Source: Bordetella sp. LUAb4
GTDB lineage: Bacteria; Pseudomonadota; Gammaproteobacteria; Burkholderiales; Burkholderiaceae_B
DNA: 64,000 nucleotides
Reading direction: 5' to 3'
Assembly (NCBI RefSeq): GCF_021325795.1
Contig: NZ_JAHPZX010000001.1
Coordinates: 1,426,001-1,490,000, forward strand
Part shown: piece after piece, positions 1 through 8,923 of the stretch
Layout: every line of letters starts with the position of its first letter
How positions within the stretch are numbered: position 1 is the stretch's first letter
Notes under the pieces: model-generated
The model's database searches: none
What the model was told of the DNA's origin: nothing
What the model saw: the letters and a program-made list of their open reading frames with translations, nothing else
Position numbers and translations under genes: made by a program

Positions 1-724
1 GCTTGAGTCGCGCCAAGGCCTCGGCGGAGGTGTCCGCGCGTGGACCTTCGTCGCGAGTGAACGCCACGCCGGCTTGCACGGACTGGCCCGTGCCCTGCGT
101 CAGATCGGGCGCGCGCAGGGTGACGGCGACGCTACTGATCTCGTCGTCGAACTCGCCCGCCTTCTGCGCGTCCAACGCGCGTTGATGCGAACGCAGCGCG
201 AAGGCGTCCTGGTCTTCGCGCGATACCTGCCACTGTTGCGCGACACGCTCCGCGGTCAGGCCCATGCCGTAAGCAATGCCGATGTTCTCGTCGTTCGCGA
301 AGACGGAGGGCGAGAACGAAGGCGCATAGCCCATCATCGGCACCTGGCTCATGGATTCGACGCCGCCCGCCAGCATGACGTCGGCCTCGCCGACACGGAT
401 GCGATCCGCTGCCAGCGCGATGGCGCTCAGTCCCGAGGCGCAGAAGCGATTGACGGTCATGCCCGCGACCGTGTCGGGCAGGCCAGCCAATAACGCACCC
501 AATCGCGCGACGTTCAAGCCTTGCGACCCTTCAGGGCGGGCGCAGCCAATGACGGCGTCCTGGATCGCTGCCGGGTCCAAGGTCGGTACGTGGGCCAGCG
601 CGGCGCGGATCATGTGCGCCAGCAGATCGTCCGGGCGCACGCTGCGGAGCATGCCACGGGGGGCTTTCCCAACCGGAGAGCGGGTCGCGGCGACGATATA
701 AACGTCTTGGAGGCTTTGCATCAT
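1..724 (-). CDS. fadA: Acetyl-CoA C-acyltransferase (thiolase), cut by window edge
   Basis: Last step of beta-oxidation: thiolytic release of acetyl-CoA from 3-ketoacyl-CoA. About 241 N-terminal codons are visible of a family that is usually about 390-400 residues; the C-terminus lies outside the window. The reading frame on the minus strand begins MMQSLQDVYIVAATRSPVGK. The acyl-carrying active-site cysteine lies in VNRFCASGLS (Cys95), and the family motif GGVESMSQVPM follows. Two ATGs are adjacent at the start; the first (724) has GAGGAG about 5 bases upstream, so I use it. It lies 107 bp downstream of the FadN-like gene on the same strand, so the two probably form an operon. The C-terminal catalytic His and Cys cannot be checked here. 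Confidence 0.93.
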   Translation of the reverse strand, partial: MMQSLQDVYIVAATRSPVGKAPRGMLRSVRPDDLLAHMIRAALAHVPTLDPAAIQDAVIGCARPEGSQGLNVARLGALLAGLPDTVAGMTVNRFCASGLSAIALAADRIRVGEADVMLAGGVESMSQVPMMGYAPSFSPSVFANDENIGIAYGMGLTAERVAQQWQVSREDQDAFALRSHQRALDAQKAGEFDDEISSVAVTLRAPDLTQGTGQSVQAGVAFTRDEGPRADTSAEALARLK

Positions 725-830
725 GGTGTCTCCTCAAGGCCAAGGAACGCGGCAGGCGCCGCTGGTCTCAGCCGAAATCTGGTCTTAGCTACGGAGAACG
801 CGCTTGGCGCGCCTTGTTCACGCTGCTGGA

Positions 831-3341
831 CTAATTACGCACCGGTTTGCCCGTCTTGAGCATGCCGGCGATGCGCTCCTGGGTCTTCGGCTGCCCGAGC
901 AGGCGCAGGAAGGCGCGGCGTTCTTGCGCAAGCATCCACTCTTCGTCCACGAGCGAACCGGGATCGACGTCGCCACCGCAGATGACCTGGGCGACGGCCA
1001 GGCCCAATTCGTAGTCGTAAGCGGAAATGAAGCCGCCATCACGCATATTCACCAACTGCGCGGTCAAGGTGGCGATGCCGTCACGGCCTGCTACCGGGAA
1101 GGGTTGCGGCAAGGGCGGCCGCCAGCCGGCGTCTGCCAGCGCGCCGGCCTGTTGCAGGGCCGCGTACAGCAAGGCATCCGGATGAGGCACCACCAGGTCG
1201 CTTTCGCGTAGATAACCGATCTCGCGGGCGTCCAGGGCGGAACGCGAGACTTGCGCGGTGGCAACGGCCTGGGCGAACTTCTGCACGAACCACAGCAACG
1301 GTGCGTCCGGTGCGCTCGCTGCACGCAATTCGGCGGCGCGGCGTGCGCAGTAGGCCAGCCCACCAGCGCCAGGCACCAGGCCGACACCGACTTCCACCAG
1401 GCCGATATAGGTTTCCATATGCGCGACACGTGCCGATGCGTGCACGGAGATTTCGCAACCGCCCCCCAAGGCCAAGCCCGCCAACGCCACGACGGTGGGC
1501 ACCTGCGCGTTACGCATGCGTTGCGCTACACGTTGCAGTTCGCGCTCCATGGGTTCGATAGCAGCCGCTCCGCCCTGCATGAAAGCCGGCAGCATGGACT
1601 GCAGATCGGCACCAGCGGAAAAGGGTTCACTGTCCTGCCAGATCACCAGGCCGCGATAGCTGGCTTCGGCGAGATCGATCGCGCGTAGCAGCCCCGCCGT
1701 GACGGTGGGGCTGATGGTGTGCATCTTGGTCTTGAACGATGCAATAAGGATATCGGCACGGCCAGGCTCGAATGCAGTCCACAGGCGGATGTCGGTATCT
1801 TCGTAGACGGTATCGCCCACAGCCACCGCTGCTGCTGCCGGTGATTTCGTCGATGCCGTTGACGATTCCGCTGCTGATTTCGCAACGCCCACTCTCGCTT
1901 CCCCCACCAGCAACGGCGGCACCAGATGGGTTGCATAGACCGCCAGCATGCGCCGCGGCTGGAATTCGCCGAGCGTGGGATTCCAAGAACCTGCCGGCGT
2001 GTGCACGCCACCCGCCTGCGCAACGGGTCCTTCAAGGACCCATGCCGGCAAAGGCGTGGTGGCCAATGCGAGTCCACCCTCGATATCTTCCTGGATCCAG
2101 CGCGCGACTTGCGACCAGCCTGCCGCCTGCCAGACTTCAAACGGCCCCTGCGCATGGCCGAAGCCCCAACGCATGGCCTGGTCCAGATCGCGCGCGGTCT
2201 CCGCGATATCCGCCAGATGCACCGCCGCGTAATGGAAGGTGTCGCGCAGCAAGGCCCAGACGAAACGCGCTTGCGGGTGATCGCAGGCGCGCAGTTCTTG
2301 CAGGCGCCGTGCGGGATCGCGCTGGGACAACGCAGCGGCGACGCGGTCGTCCAGGTGCGCATCGGCCGGCACGTAGTCGCGGCTGGCAGGATCCAGGCGC
2401 AGGATGGCCTTGCCTGCCTTGCGATAGAAGCCCGCGCCGGTCTTCTGCCCTAGCGCGCCATTACGCAGCAGCTCGGCCAATACCGGGGGCGTGGCGAAGG
2501 ACGAGTGAAAAGGATCATCAGGCAGGCCGTCCTGCATGGTGCGCATCACGTGCGCCAAGGTATCCAGTCCCACCACATCCGCGGTGCGAAAGGTGCCGGA
2601 CTTGGCCCGGCCCAAACGCTTGCCGGTCAGCTCGTCGACGATGTCGTACGTCAGGCCATGCCGATCGGCTTCTATCATCGCCGCCATGATGCCGAACACG
2701 CCGATGCGGTTACCCACGAAATTGGGCGTGTCCTTGGCACGCACCACGCGCTTGCCGAGATCGGCGACCAGGAAAGTCTCCAAATGGTCCAGCAACTCGG
2801 GCGCCGTGAGCGGTCCAGGTATCAACTCGACCAAGGGCATGTAGCGCGGCGGGTTGAAGAAGTGGACACCGCAGAAACGCGCCTGGATATCGGCAGGCAG
2901 GCTCGCGGCCAGCGCGCTCAACGACAGTCCGGAGGTATTGCTCGCCAGCGTTGCATGCGGCGCCAGCGCCGGCAGGATCAAGCGATAGAGTTGCTCTTTC
3001 CAATCCAGCCGCTCGGCAATCGCTTCGATGACCAGTTCGCATTCATGCAAGCGATCCAAGTGCTCATCGTAATTGAGCGGTTCGATGTGTTGAGCCAAGG
3101 CAGGCAGCGCCAGCGGCGCGGGGTTCAGCTTGGCCAAGCCCGCCACGGCCTTGCGCGCGATGGCGCTGCGGTCCGCGCCTTGCGCCGGCAGGTCGTACAG
3201 CAGCACCGGTACGCCGCTGTTGACGCAATGCGCGGCGATCTGGGCGCCCATCACGCCCGCGCCAAGGACGGCCACCTTGCGTATCCGTGCAACAGTCGTC
3301 AAATCGACCACTTCGACGGTGGGATGCTTGCTTGTCTCCAT
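831..3341 (-). CDS. fadN: 3-hydroxyacyl-CoA dehydrogenase / enoyl-CoA hydratase fusion (FadN domain order)
   Basis: Bifunctional beta-oxidation enzyme of 836 residues. The N-terminal half is the NAD-dependent 3-hydroxyacyl-CoA dehydrogenase: dinucleotide motif VLGAGVMGAQIA at residues 26-37 and the catalytic-loop motif GVHFFNPPRYMPLVE near residue 165. The last third is a crotonase domain, with LGGGCEIS near residue 625 followed by a PGAGG segment. This is the reverse of E. coli FadB (hydratase first) and matches the B. subtilis FadN order; a thiolase gene follows, as in fadNAE. An ATG further upstream (3425) is in frame, but 3341 has AGGAGA 6-7 bases before it, so I chose 3341. The symbol rests on domain order and context, not on an alignment. 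Confidence 0.9.
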   Translation of the reverse strand: METSKHPTVEVVDLTTVARIRKVAVLGAGVMGAQIAAHCVNSGVPVLLYDLPAQGADRSAIARKAVAGLAKLNPAPLALPALAQHIEPLNYDEHLDRLHECELVIEAIAERLDWKEQLYRLILPALAPHATLASNTSGLSLSALAASLPADIQARFCGVHFFNPPRYMPLVELIPGPLTAPELLDHLETFLVADLGKRVVRAKDTPNFVGNRIGVFGIMAAMIEADRHGLTYDIVDELTGKRLGRAKSGTFRTADVVGLDTLAHVMRTMQDGLPDDPFHSSFATPPVLAELLRNGALGQKTGAGFYRKAGKAILRLDPASRDYVPADAHLDDRVAAALSQRDPARRLQELRACDHPQARFVWALLRDTFHYAAVHLADIAETARDLDQAMRWGFGHAQGPFEVWQAAGWSQVARWIQEDIEGGLALATTPLPAWVLEGPVAQAGGVHTPAGSWNPTLGEFQPRRMLAVYATHLVPPLLVGEARVGVAKSAAESSTASTKSPAAAAVAVGDTVYEDTDIRLWTAFEPGRADILIASFKTKMHTISPTVTAGLLRAIDLAEASYRGLVIWQDSEPFSAGADLQSMLPAFMQGGAAAIEPMERELQRVAQRMRNAQVPTVVALAGLALGGGCEISVHASARVAHMETYIGLVEVGVGLVPGAGGLAYCARRAAELRAASAPDAPLLWFVQKFAQAVATAQVSRSALDAREIGYLRESDLVVPHPDALLYAALQQAGALADAGWRPPLPQPFPVAGRDGIATLTAQLVNMRDGGFISAYDYELGLAVAQVICGGDVDPGSLVDEEWMLAQERRAFLRLLGQPKTQERIAGMLKTGKPVRN

Positions 3342-3554
3342 GCCGGTCTCCTGCGATGCCCGCGCGGTTTGCATTGACGTATCGGCGCAGCGGCTCATCG
3401 GTGCATTTATCGTAAGAGCCAGCATAACGCGAGCTTCGCCTGCCTGTCCGTGCGGTGTGACTCAACCGGCACGGTGTCAGGTAATGCCAGCGGATGACCA
3501 AGCCCGACAGAACACCGAATAGCGGCACCCATGCGACGACGAACGAAGCGCCCC

Positions 3555-4784
3555 TCAATACCGCCCGGACCGCCCCGTCAACGCGACGCCCAGCCGCAGT
3601 ACGGTGTAGGACACCGTATCCACGCACCGCCGTATCCACCCACGCCGCGCGTACTCGACGCTGCGCACCAACCGCCCGCCCCGCGCAATTTCCGCTTCCA
3701 GGCGCGTATGCAGATCTTCCGCGAAACCCGCGTCATCGACCACCACATTGGCTTCGCGTGCCAGCAGCAGGCTGAACGGATCCAGATTGGATGATCCGAC
3801 CGTCGCCATGTGGTCGATCACCGCCACCTTGGCATGCAGGAAGCTGGGCATGTACTCGTAGATCTCGATGCCGGCGCGCAGGAGTTCTTCGTACAACGCA
3901 TGCGTGGCGTAGTACTGCATGCGGTATTCGATCTTGCCTTGCAGCAGCAGGCGCACCCGCACGCCGCGCGCGGCAGCACGGGCCAAGGCCTTGCGAAACC
4001 GCACACCAGGAAAAAAGTACGCGCTGGCGATAAGGATCTCGTCGCGCGCACGCGCGATACCGTAAAGATAAGCCCGCTCGAAGGTATTACGGAAACGCAG
4101 GTTGTCCCGCAACACCAGCGCCGCGCGCAACTTCCCTGCCGGCGGCTGAGCCGGCGCATCGTCCGGCTTCTTCAAACGGCGCCACTGCGTGGGCCGCCGC
4201 CATTGCTTGGGATTGCGCCGCACCGATGCCCAATTCAATCGCACCCACAGCAAATCCTGCGCATGCACGGCGTAGGGAACCAGGGGCCCTCGCACCTCGA
4301 CAGCGAAATCGAAACGCGGATTCGCGGCGATTTCCTCGGTCAAGGCCACATCGTCATAGTCGTCCTGGATATTGATGCCGCCGATGTAGGCGACTTCCGA
4401 ATCCACGATGGCAACCTTGCGATGCAAGCGGCGCAGCCGGCTGCGCGAGAACAGCAAGCGCTTGATCCAGTGCGGCTCCGGCCGGAAGATGCGGCAATCG
4501 CCGCCGGCCGCCTTGATGCGCGCGGCGACGGCATCCCCTTGTTCCTGGCTGCCGAAGCCATCGATCACTACCCGCACGCGCACCCCGCGCCCGGCCGCGC
4601 GCTCCAGCGCTTCCAGGACCTTACGTCCGGTGCGGTCCAGCAAGAAGATGTACGTTTCCAGATGCACGTGATGGCGCGCATCGTCGATGGCCTCGCACAA
4701 GGCGGGAAAGAAATCCGCACCGTTCATCAACAGGCGGATGGCATTGCCTTCCGTCCAGTCCAGGCGCAAGGCGTGGGTACTCAA
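3555..4784 (-). CDS. clsB: Phospholipase D-like cardiolipin synthase
   Basis: PLD-superfamily phosphatidyltransferase of about 409 residues with two HKD motifs: HRKVAIVD near residue 121, followed by an IGGIN segment, and HAKVAVID near residue 314, followed by GSSNLDPFS. This two-motif layout without N-terminal membrane helices is that of ClsB-type cardiolipin synthases. The start is a choice: a TTG at 4784 overlaps the stop of the upstream EEP gene as TTGA, and GGAAA sits about 5 bases before it. An in-frame ATG at 4835 adds 17 residues but has no ribosome-binding site. Translational coupling to the EEP gene is likely. A clsB gene next to an EEP-family gene (ybhP) is also the E. coli arrangement, which supports the name. 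Lipid specificity is inferred. Confidence 0.85.
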   Translation of the reverse strand: MSTHALRLDWTEGNAIRLLMNGADFFPALCEAIDDARHHVHLETYIFLLDRTGRKVLEALERAAGRGVRVRVVIDGFGSQEQGDAVAARIKAAGGDCRIFRPEPHWIKRLLFSRSRLRRLHRKVAIVDSEVAYIGGINIQDDYDDVALTEEIAANPRFDFAVEVRGPLVPYAVHAQDLLWVRLNWASVRRNPKQWRRPTQWRRLKKPDDAPAQPPAGKLRAALVLRDNLRFRNTFERAYLYGIARARDEILIASAYFFPGVRFRKALARAAARGVRVRLLLQGKIEYRMQYYATHALYEELLRAGIEIYEYMPSFLHAKVAVIDHMATVGSSNLDPFSLLLAREANVVVDDAGFAEDLHTRLEAEIARGGRLVRSVEYARRGWIRRCVDTVSYTVLRLGVALTGRSGRY

Positions 4785-5641
4785 GGGATTTCCAGTTCGG
4801 TCAGCAAGGGAGCATGGTCGGACAGGCGAGACCATTCGCGGCCACGCAGCACGCGCGCGCTGCGCACCGCGAAGCCACGCTGATAGATGCGGTCCAGCCG
4901 GAACCAGGGGAATACGGCAGGAAATGTGCGCGGCGGCGGCGCGATGCGGTAGTTGCCGTCCATCGACACCAGGTTGTGGCGTTCCAGCATGGACAAGCTG
5001 TTGGGTACGCCGCGCAGCACATTGGTCAGCCGCCGCATGGAATCGCGCAGGCGCGGAATGTCGCCGCCATGCGAGCGCGGCGCATGCGAAAACACTTCAT
5101 AGACACCCAGGCGCTGCACGAACAAGGGCGACAGCCGGTCGCCCCAATCATTGAAATCGCCGGCGATCAGGATCGGCGCCCCAGCGGGCACCAGGCGATC
5201 GATGCGGTCCGTCAGGGCCTGGATCTGCCGTTCACGGCTGCCCGCGAACAGGCCCAGGTGGACCACGAAGCAATGCACGTCGTGGCCCTTGATGCCCACG
5301 CGCGCATGCAGCAGGCCGCGCTGCTCCATGCGATGGTCCGAGATGTCCTGGTTTTCGTGATCGAGGATGGGATAGCGCGATAGCAGCGCATTGCCGTGGT
5401 CCGAGGCGCTGCGCACGGCATTGCGCCCATAGCAGACTTCCATCTGCAAGGCCGCGCCCAGCGACATGTGCTGGGCATCGATGACGTTACGGCTGTCATT
5501 GCGCCCCTGCACTTCCTGCAGGAAGACCAGGTCCGGGCGCAGGCCATGCAGCCCCAGACGCAATTCCTTGAGCGAATCGCGCGCACCAGACGCGGATTTG
5601 CCTTTATGGATGTTGTAGCTGACGACGCGCAGTATCGACAT
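4781..5641 (-). CDS. Endonuclease/exonuclease/phosphatase family protein (YbhP-like)
   Basis: EEP-fold metal-dependent phosphodiesterase of 286 residues. The fold's motifs are in order: N-terminal VVSYNIHKG (metal-ligand Asn region), FLQEV (catalytic Glu) near residue 40, HLGLF near residue 130, AGDFNDW near residue 160, and C-terminal LSDHAPLL with the catalytic Asp-His. The family includes DNases, sphingomyelinases and inositol phosphatases; the substrate here is not evident. No signal peptide is seen. It overlaps the downstream PLD-type synthase by four bases, so the pair probably acts together in membrane-lipid metabolism, as the equivalent ybhP-clsB pair is thought to in enterobacteria. 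That role is inference. The SD before the ATG is weak. Confidence 0.85.
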   Translation of the reverse strand: MSILRVVSYNIHKGKSASGARDSLKELRLGLHGLRPDLVFLQEVQGRNDSRNVIDAQHMSLGAALQMEVCYGRNAVRSASDHGNALLSRYPILDHENQDISDHRMEQRGLLHARVGIKGHDVHCFVVHLGLFAGSRERQIQALTDRIDRLVPAGAPILIAGDFNDWGDRLSPLFVQRLGVYEVFSHAPRSHGGDIPRLRDSMRRLTNVLRGVPNSLSMLERHNLVSMDGNYRIAPPPRTFPAVFPWFRLDRIYQRGFAVRSARVLRGREWSRLSDHAPLLTELEIP

Positions 5642-5728
5642 GCGTAGACACTACCCCAAAAAACACAAACCGCGGCATGGAAGGGACCGATTTCCCACGA
5701 AATCAGAACCTGTGCCGGCGGCATACGT

Positions 5729-5773
5729 ATAAAACAAATGCGGCGCCCGTGGAAGCTCCAGCAGGCGCCGCAT
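5729..5773 (-). terminator. Rho-independent terminator after aspS
   Basis: A perfect 10-bp inverted repeat, ATGCGGCGCC at 5738-5747 and GGCGCCGCAT at 5764-5773, separated by 16 bases. Read on the minus strand it lies about 30 bp past the aspS stop and runs into TTTGTTTTAT. The GC-rich stem and U-rich tail fit an intrinsic terminator. Confidence 0.75.
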
Positions 5774-5804
5774 CCCGGTATTCATGCTACCGAGGTTACC
5801 GCAT

Positions 5805-7592
5805 TTATTTGACTTCGGCGTTGCGCAGACGAATGTGGAGCTCGCGCAACTGCTTCTCGTCGACCGCCGACGGGGCCTGGGTCAGCAGATCCTGGGCACG
5901 CTGGGTCTTGGGGAAGGCAATGACGTCGCGGATCGAATCGGCACCGGTCATCATGGTGCAGATGCGGTCCAGGCCGAAGGCGATGCCGCCGTGCGGGGGA
6001 GCGCCGTACTGCAGCGCGTCCAGCAGGAAGCCGAATTTCTCTTGCGCTTCCTCGGCGTTGATCTTCAGCGCACGGAACACCTTGCTCTGAACTTCCTCGC
6101 GGTGGATACGCACCGAGCCGCCGCCGATTTCCCAACCATTCAGCACCATGTCATAAGCCTTGGCGAAGGCCTTGCTGGGATCGCTCGCCAGGAAGTCCTC
6201 GTGGCCGTCCTTGGGGCTGGTGAAGGGGTGATGGGCGGCAGTGTAGCGGCCGTCTTCCTCGTCGTATTCGAACATCGGGAAGTCGACCACCCACAACGGC
6301 TGCCAGCCGGCCGTGAACAGGCCCGTGGTCTTGCCGAATTCGCTGTGGCCGATCTTGATGCGCAGCGCGCCGATGGCGTCGTTGACGACCTTCTCGCGAT
6401 CCGCGCCGAAGAAGATGATGTCGCCGTCTTGCGCGCCGGTGCGCTTGATCAGCTCGGTCAGCGCGGCGTCATGGATGTTCTTGACGATGGGCGACTGCAG
6501 GCCCTCGCGGCCTTTGGCCACTTCGTTGACCTTGATGTAGGCCAGGCCCTTGGCGCCGTAGATGCCGACGAACTGGGTGTAGCTGTCGATTTCGCTACGC
6601 GACAGCGACGCGCCGCCGGGCACGCGCAAGGCGACCACGCGGCTGCCCGCCGTGGTGGCGGCCGAGGCGAACACCTTGAAGTCGACGTCGCGCATGATGT
6701 CGCCGATGTCGGTGAATTCCAGCGACACGCGCAGGTCGGGCTTGTCCGAACCGTAGCGGCGCATGGCTTCGGTCCACGTCATCGTGGGGAAGGTGTCGGC
6801 CAGGTCGACGTTCTGCACCACCTTGAAGACGTGGCGGATCATGCCTTCGAAGATTTCACGGATCTCGAATTCGTTCAGGAACGAGGTTTCGCAATCGATC
6901 TGGGTGAATTCCGGCTGGCGATCGGCGCGCAGGTCTTCGTCACGGAAGCACTTGGTGATCTGGTAGTAGCGGTCGAAACCCGACACCATCAGCATCTGCT
7001 TGAACAGCTGCGGCGACTGCGGCAGCGCGAAGAACATGCCGGGGTTGACGCGCGACGGCACCAGGTAGTCGCGGGCGCCTTCGGGCGTGCTCTTGGTCAG
7101 CATGGGGGTTTCGATGTCGATGAAACCCAGGCCGTCCAGGAACTTGCGCACTTCGATGGACACGCGGTAACGCAGCATCAGGTTGCGCTGCATCTGCGGG
7201 CGGCGCAGGTCCAGCACGCGGTGCGTCAGGCGGGTGGTTTCCGACAGATTGTCGTCATCCAGCTGGAACGGCGGCGTCACCGACGCGTTCAGGATTTCCA
7301 CTTCCTTGCACAGCACTTCGATCTCGCCCGAAGCCAGATCGGCGTTGGCGGTGCCTTCGGGACGCAGGCGCACGAGGCCCGTGACCTTGACGCAGAACTC
7401 GTTGCGCAGGCGCTCGGCAGTGGCGAAAGCGGCGTTATCCGGATCGAACACGATCTGCGCCAGGCCAGCACGGTCGCGCAGGTCGATGAAAATCACCCCG
7501 CCGTGGTCGCGGCGGCGGTTTACCCAGCCGAACAGGGTAACGGTCTGACCTAGGTGGTCACGGCAAACCTGGCCGGTGTAGCAGGTACGCAT
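5805..7592 (-). CDS. aspS: Aspartyl-tRNA synthetase
   Basis: Charges tRNA(Asp) in the cytoplasm. 595 residues, normal for bacterial AspRS. It starts [20 protein letters not shown], followed by the OB-fold anticodon-binding region ([21 protein letters not shown] split by motif). Class II motif 2 is visible as [16 protein letters not shown] near residue 220, the bacterial GAD insertion follows, and motif 3 ([10 protein letters not shown]) is near residue 535. The start has GGAG about 10 bases upstream. It is 68 bp downstream of the DUF502 gene on the same strand and is followed by a clear terminator, so it ends the transcript FmdB-DUF502-aspS. Nothing unusual was seen in the sequence. Confidence 0.98.
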   Translation of the reverse strand: MRTCYTGQVCRDHLGQTVTLFGWVNRRRDHGGVIFIDLRDRAGLAQIVFDPDNAAFATAERLRNEFCVKVTGLVRLRPEGTANADLASGEIEVLCKEVEILNASVTPPFQLDDDNLSETTRLTHRVLDLRRPQMQRNLMLRYRVSIEVRKFLDGLGFIDIETPMLTKSTPEGARDYLVPSRVNPGMFFALPQSPQLFKQMLMVSGFDRYYQITKCFRDEDLRADRQPEFTQIDCETSFLNEFEIREIFEGMIRHVFKVVQNVDLADTFPTMTWTEAMRRYGSDKPDLRVSLEFTDIGDIMRDVDFKVFASAATTAGSRVVALRVPGGASLSRSEIDSYTQFVGIYGAKGLAYIKVNEVAKGREGLQSPIVKNIHDAALTELIKRTGAQDGDIIFFGADREKVVNDAIGALRIKIGHSEFGKTTGLFTAGWQPLWVVDFPMFEYDEEDGRYTAAHHPFTSPKDGHEDFLASDPSKAFAKAYDMVLNGWEIGGGSVRIHREEVQSKVFRALKINAEEAQEKFGFLLDALQYGAPPHGGIAFGLDRICTMMTGADSIRDVIAFPKTQRAQDLLTQAPSAVDEKQLRELHIRLRNAEVK

Positions 7593-7660
7593 GCGGGAAA
7601 ACTCCGTTATTGACTTTGTTGAGGCGTCACGATGATAGGGGGCCTTGCCGGGACGCCAGC

Positions 7661-8371
7661 TTATTGCGCGGGCCCTGCCGGCCCGTCATTACCGGGTCGG
7701 CGAACGCCTGGCGCGGTGGGGATGACGCCAGGTGGCACGGAAGGGGGTACTGAGGGAGGCGCAGCCGCGGCGGTTGTTGCCGGCGGGGCCACGACGCCCA
7801 TGGAAACCACGTACTTCAGCGCGGCATCCACACTGATACGCAAATCGATGACGTCGCTGCGCGGCATCATCAGGAAGAAACCGGAAGTCGGATTGGGCGT
7901 AGTCGGAATGTAGACACTCACGTAGTCGCCTTGCAAGTGCTCCGCCACTTCGCCACTGGGCGTACCCGTCATGAAAGCGATGGTCCACGAGCCGTGGCGC
8001 GGGTACTGGATCAGCACCGCCTGGCGGAAAGCCTGGCCGTTGGGCGCCAGCACGGTATCGCTGACCTGCTTGACCGAGTTGTAGATGGAGCGCACCAAGG
8101 GAATGCGGCCGACTATCTTTTCCCACTGCTCGACCAGGGTGCGGCCCAGCAGGTTGGCCGTGAACACACCGGTCAACAGGACTACCACGATCACCAGCAC
8201 GAAGCGGAAACCGGGAATGTCGATCCCGAACAGCGATTCCGCCGACAGGAAATTGGGGACGAAGCCTTCCAGGGTGGCCACGAGCACGCCCAAGACCCAC
8301 ACCGTGATGACCAGGGGGACCCAGATCAACAAGCCGGTGATGAAGTACTTCTTCAGAAAGCGCATCGACAT
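7661..8371 (-). CDS. DUF502 family inner-membrane protein
   Basis: 236 residues. The N-terminus, [20 protein letters not shown], runs into a first membrane helix, and a second helix (about residues 55-75) contains [13 protein letters not shown]. The region from residue 80 to 170 is the conserved DUF502 domain, including [18 protein letters not shown] and [14 protein letters not shown]. The function of the family is unknown. The last 40 residues are a Pro/Ala/Val-rich low-complexity tail unlikely to be folded. It sits directly between the FmdB gene and aspS, all on the minus strand with short gaps, so it is co-transcribed with translation genes. A second Met at residue 3 is an equally possible start. 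Confidence 0.9.
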   Translation of the reverse strand: MSMRFLKKYFITGLLIWVPLVITVWVLGVLVATLEGFVPNFLSAESLFGIDIPGFRFVLVIVVVLLTGVFTANLLGRTLVEQWEKIVGRIPLVRSIYNSVKQVSDTVLAPNGQAFRQAVLIQYPRHGSWTIAFMTGTPSGEVAEHLQGDYVSVYIPTTPNPTSGFFLMMPRSDVIDLRISVDAALKYVVSMGVVAPPATTAAAAPPSVPPSVPPGVIPTAPGVRRPGNDGPAGPAQ

Positions 8372-8379
8372 CGCGGTCG

Positions 8380-8769
8380 TCAGCTCGTGGCGGACGAGGC
8401 GGCAGGCGGGGCGGCTGCCGGGCTTGCCGCCGAACTTGCGCCAGCGGACGAGCCAGACGAGCCGCCAGCCGCGTCGGCGGATTTGGTTTCCGTCTTGCTT
8501 TCCTTGCCGGACGACGCGTTGCCGCCCGAGCCGGAATCCGAGCCGTCTTTCTTCGCGGCCGTGCCATTGGCGGCGTTGCCGCTGCCGTTATTGCGGAAAT
8601 CGGTCACGTACCAGCCTGAGCCCTTGAGCTGGAAGCCGGCGGCGGTGACTTGTTTGGAATAGGCGCTGGCACCGCATTCAGGGCAAACCGTGAGCGGCGC
8701 GTCAGAGATTTTTTGCAGAACGTCCTTGGCAAAACCGCAGGCGCTGCATTTGTAAGCGTAAATGGGCAT
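8380..8769 (-). CDS. FmdB-type zinc-ribbon regulatory protein
   Basis: 129 residues. The first 50 form the FmdB/CxxC zinc ribbon: MPIYAYKCSACGF supplies the first Cys pair and VCPECGASAYSKQVT the second. The family is found as small regulators, for example beside formamidase/amidase operons, but here it leads a housekeeping transcript. After a conserved GFQLKGSGWYVTDF segment the protein ends in about 65 residues rich in Gly, Ser, Ala and Lys, which look disordered. The start at 8769 is fixed by the MPIYAYKC family N-terminus and a GGGGG stretch upstream; a longer in-frame start exists but has no family support. Its stop lies 8 bp before the DUF502 start. Confidence 0.88.
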   Translation of the reverse strand: MPIYAYKCSACGFAKDVLQKISDAPLTVCPECGASAYSKQVTAAGFQLKGSGWYVTDFRNNGSGNAANGTAAKKDGSDSGSGGNASSGKESKTETKSADAAGGSSGSSAGASSAASPAAAPPAASSATS

Positions 8770-8923
8770 GATTCGACCCCCAGGGCGTCGGCACAAAAAA
8801 ATCGCTCGCCCTATCCCAGGAGACAGCTCCCGGAACGGCGGCGAGGCCGGCAAAAAAGCGGGAAAGTCTTGAATTTTAACGTATAGAAGGCGCCCCCGTA
8901 CCGAGCTGAACGCCGCCCCCCGT

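Noticed and set aside
5784-7553. Long plus-strand open frame of 589 codons
   Set aside because: It lies over aspS on the other strand and has no domain; high-GC genes leave such antisense frames.
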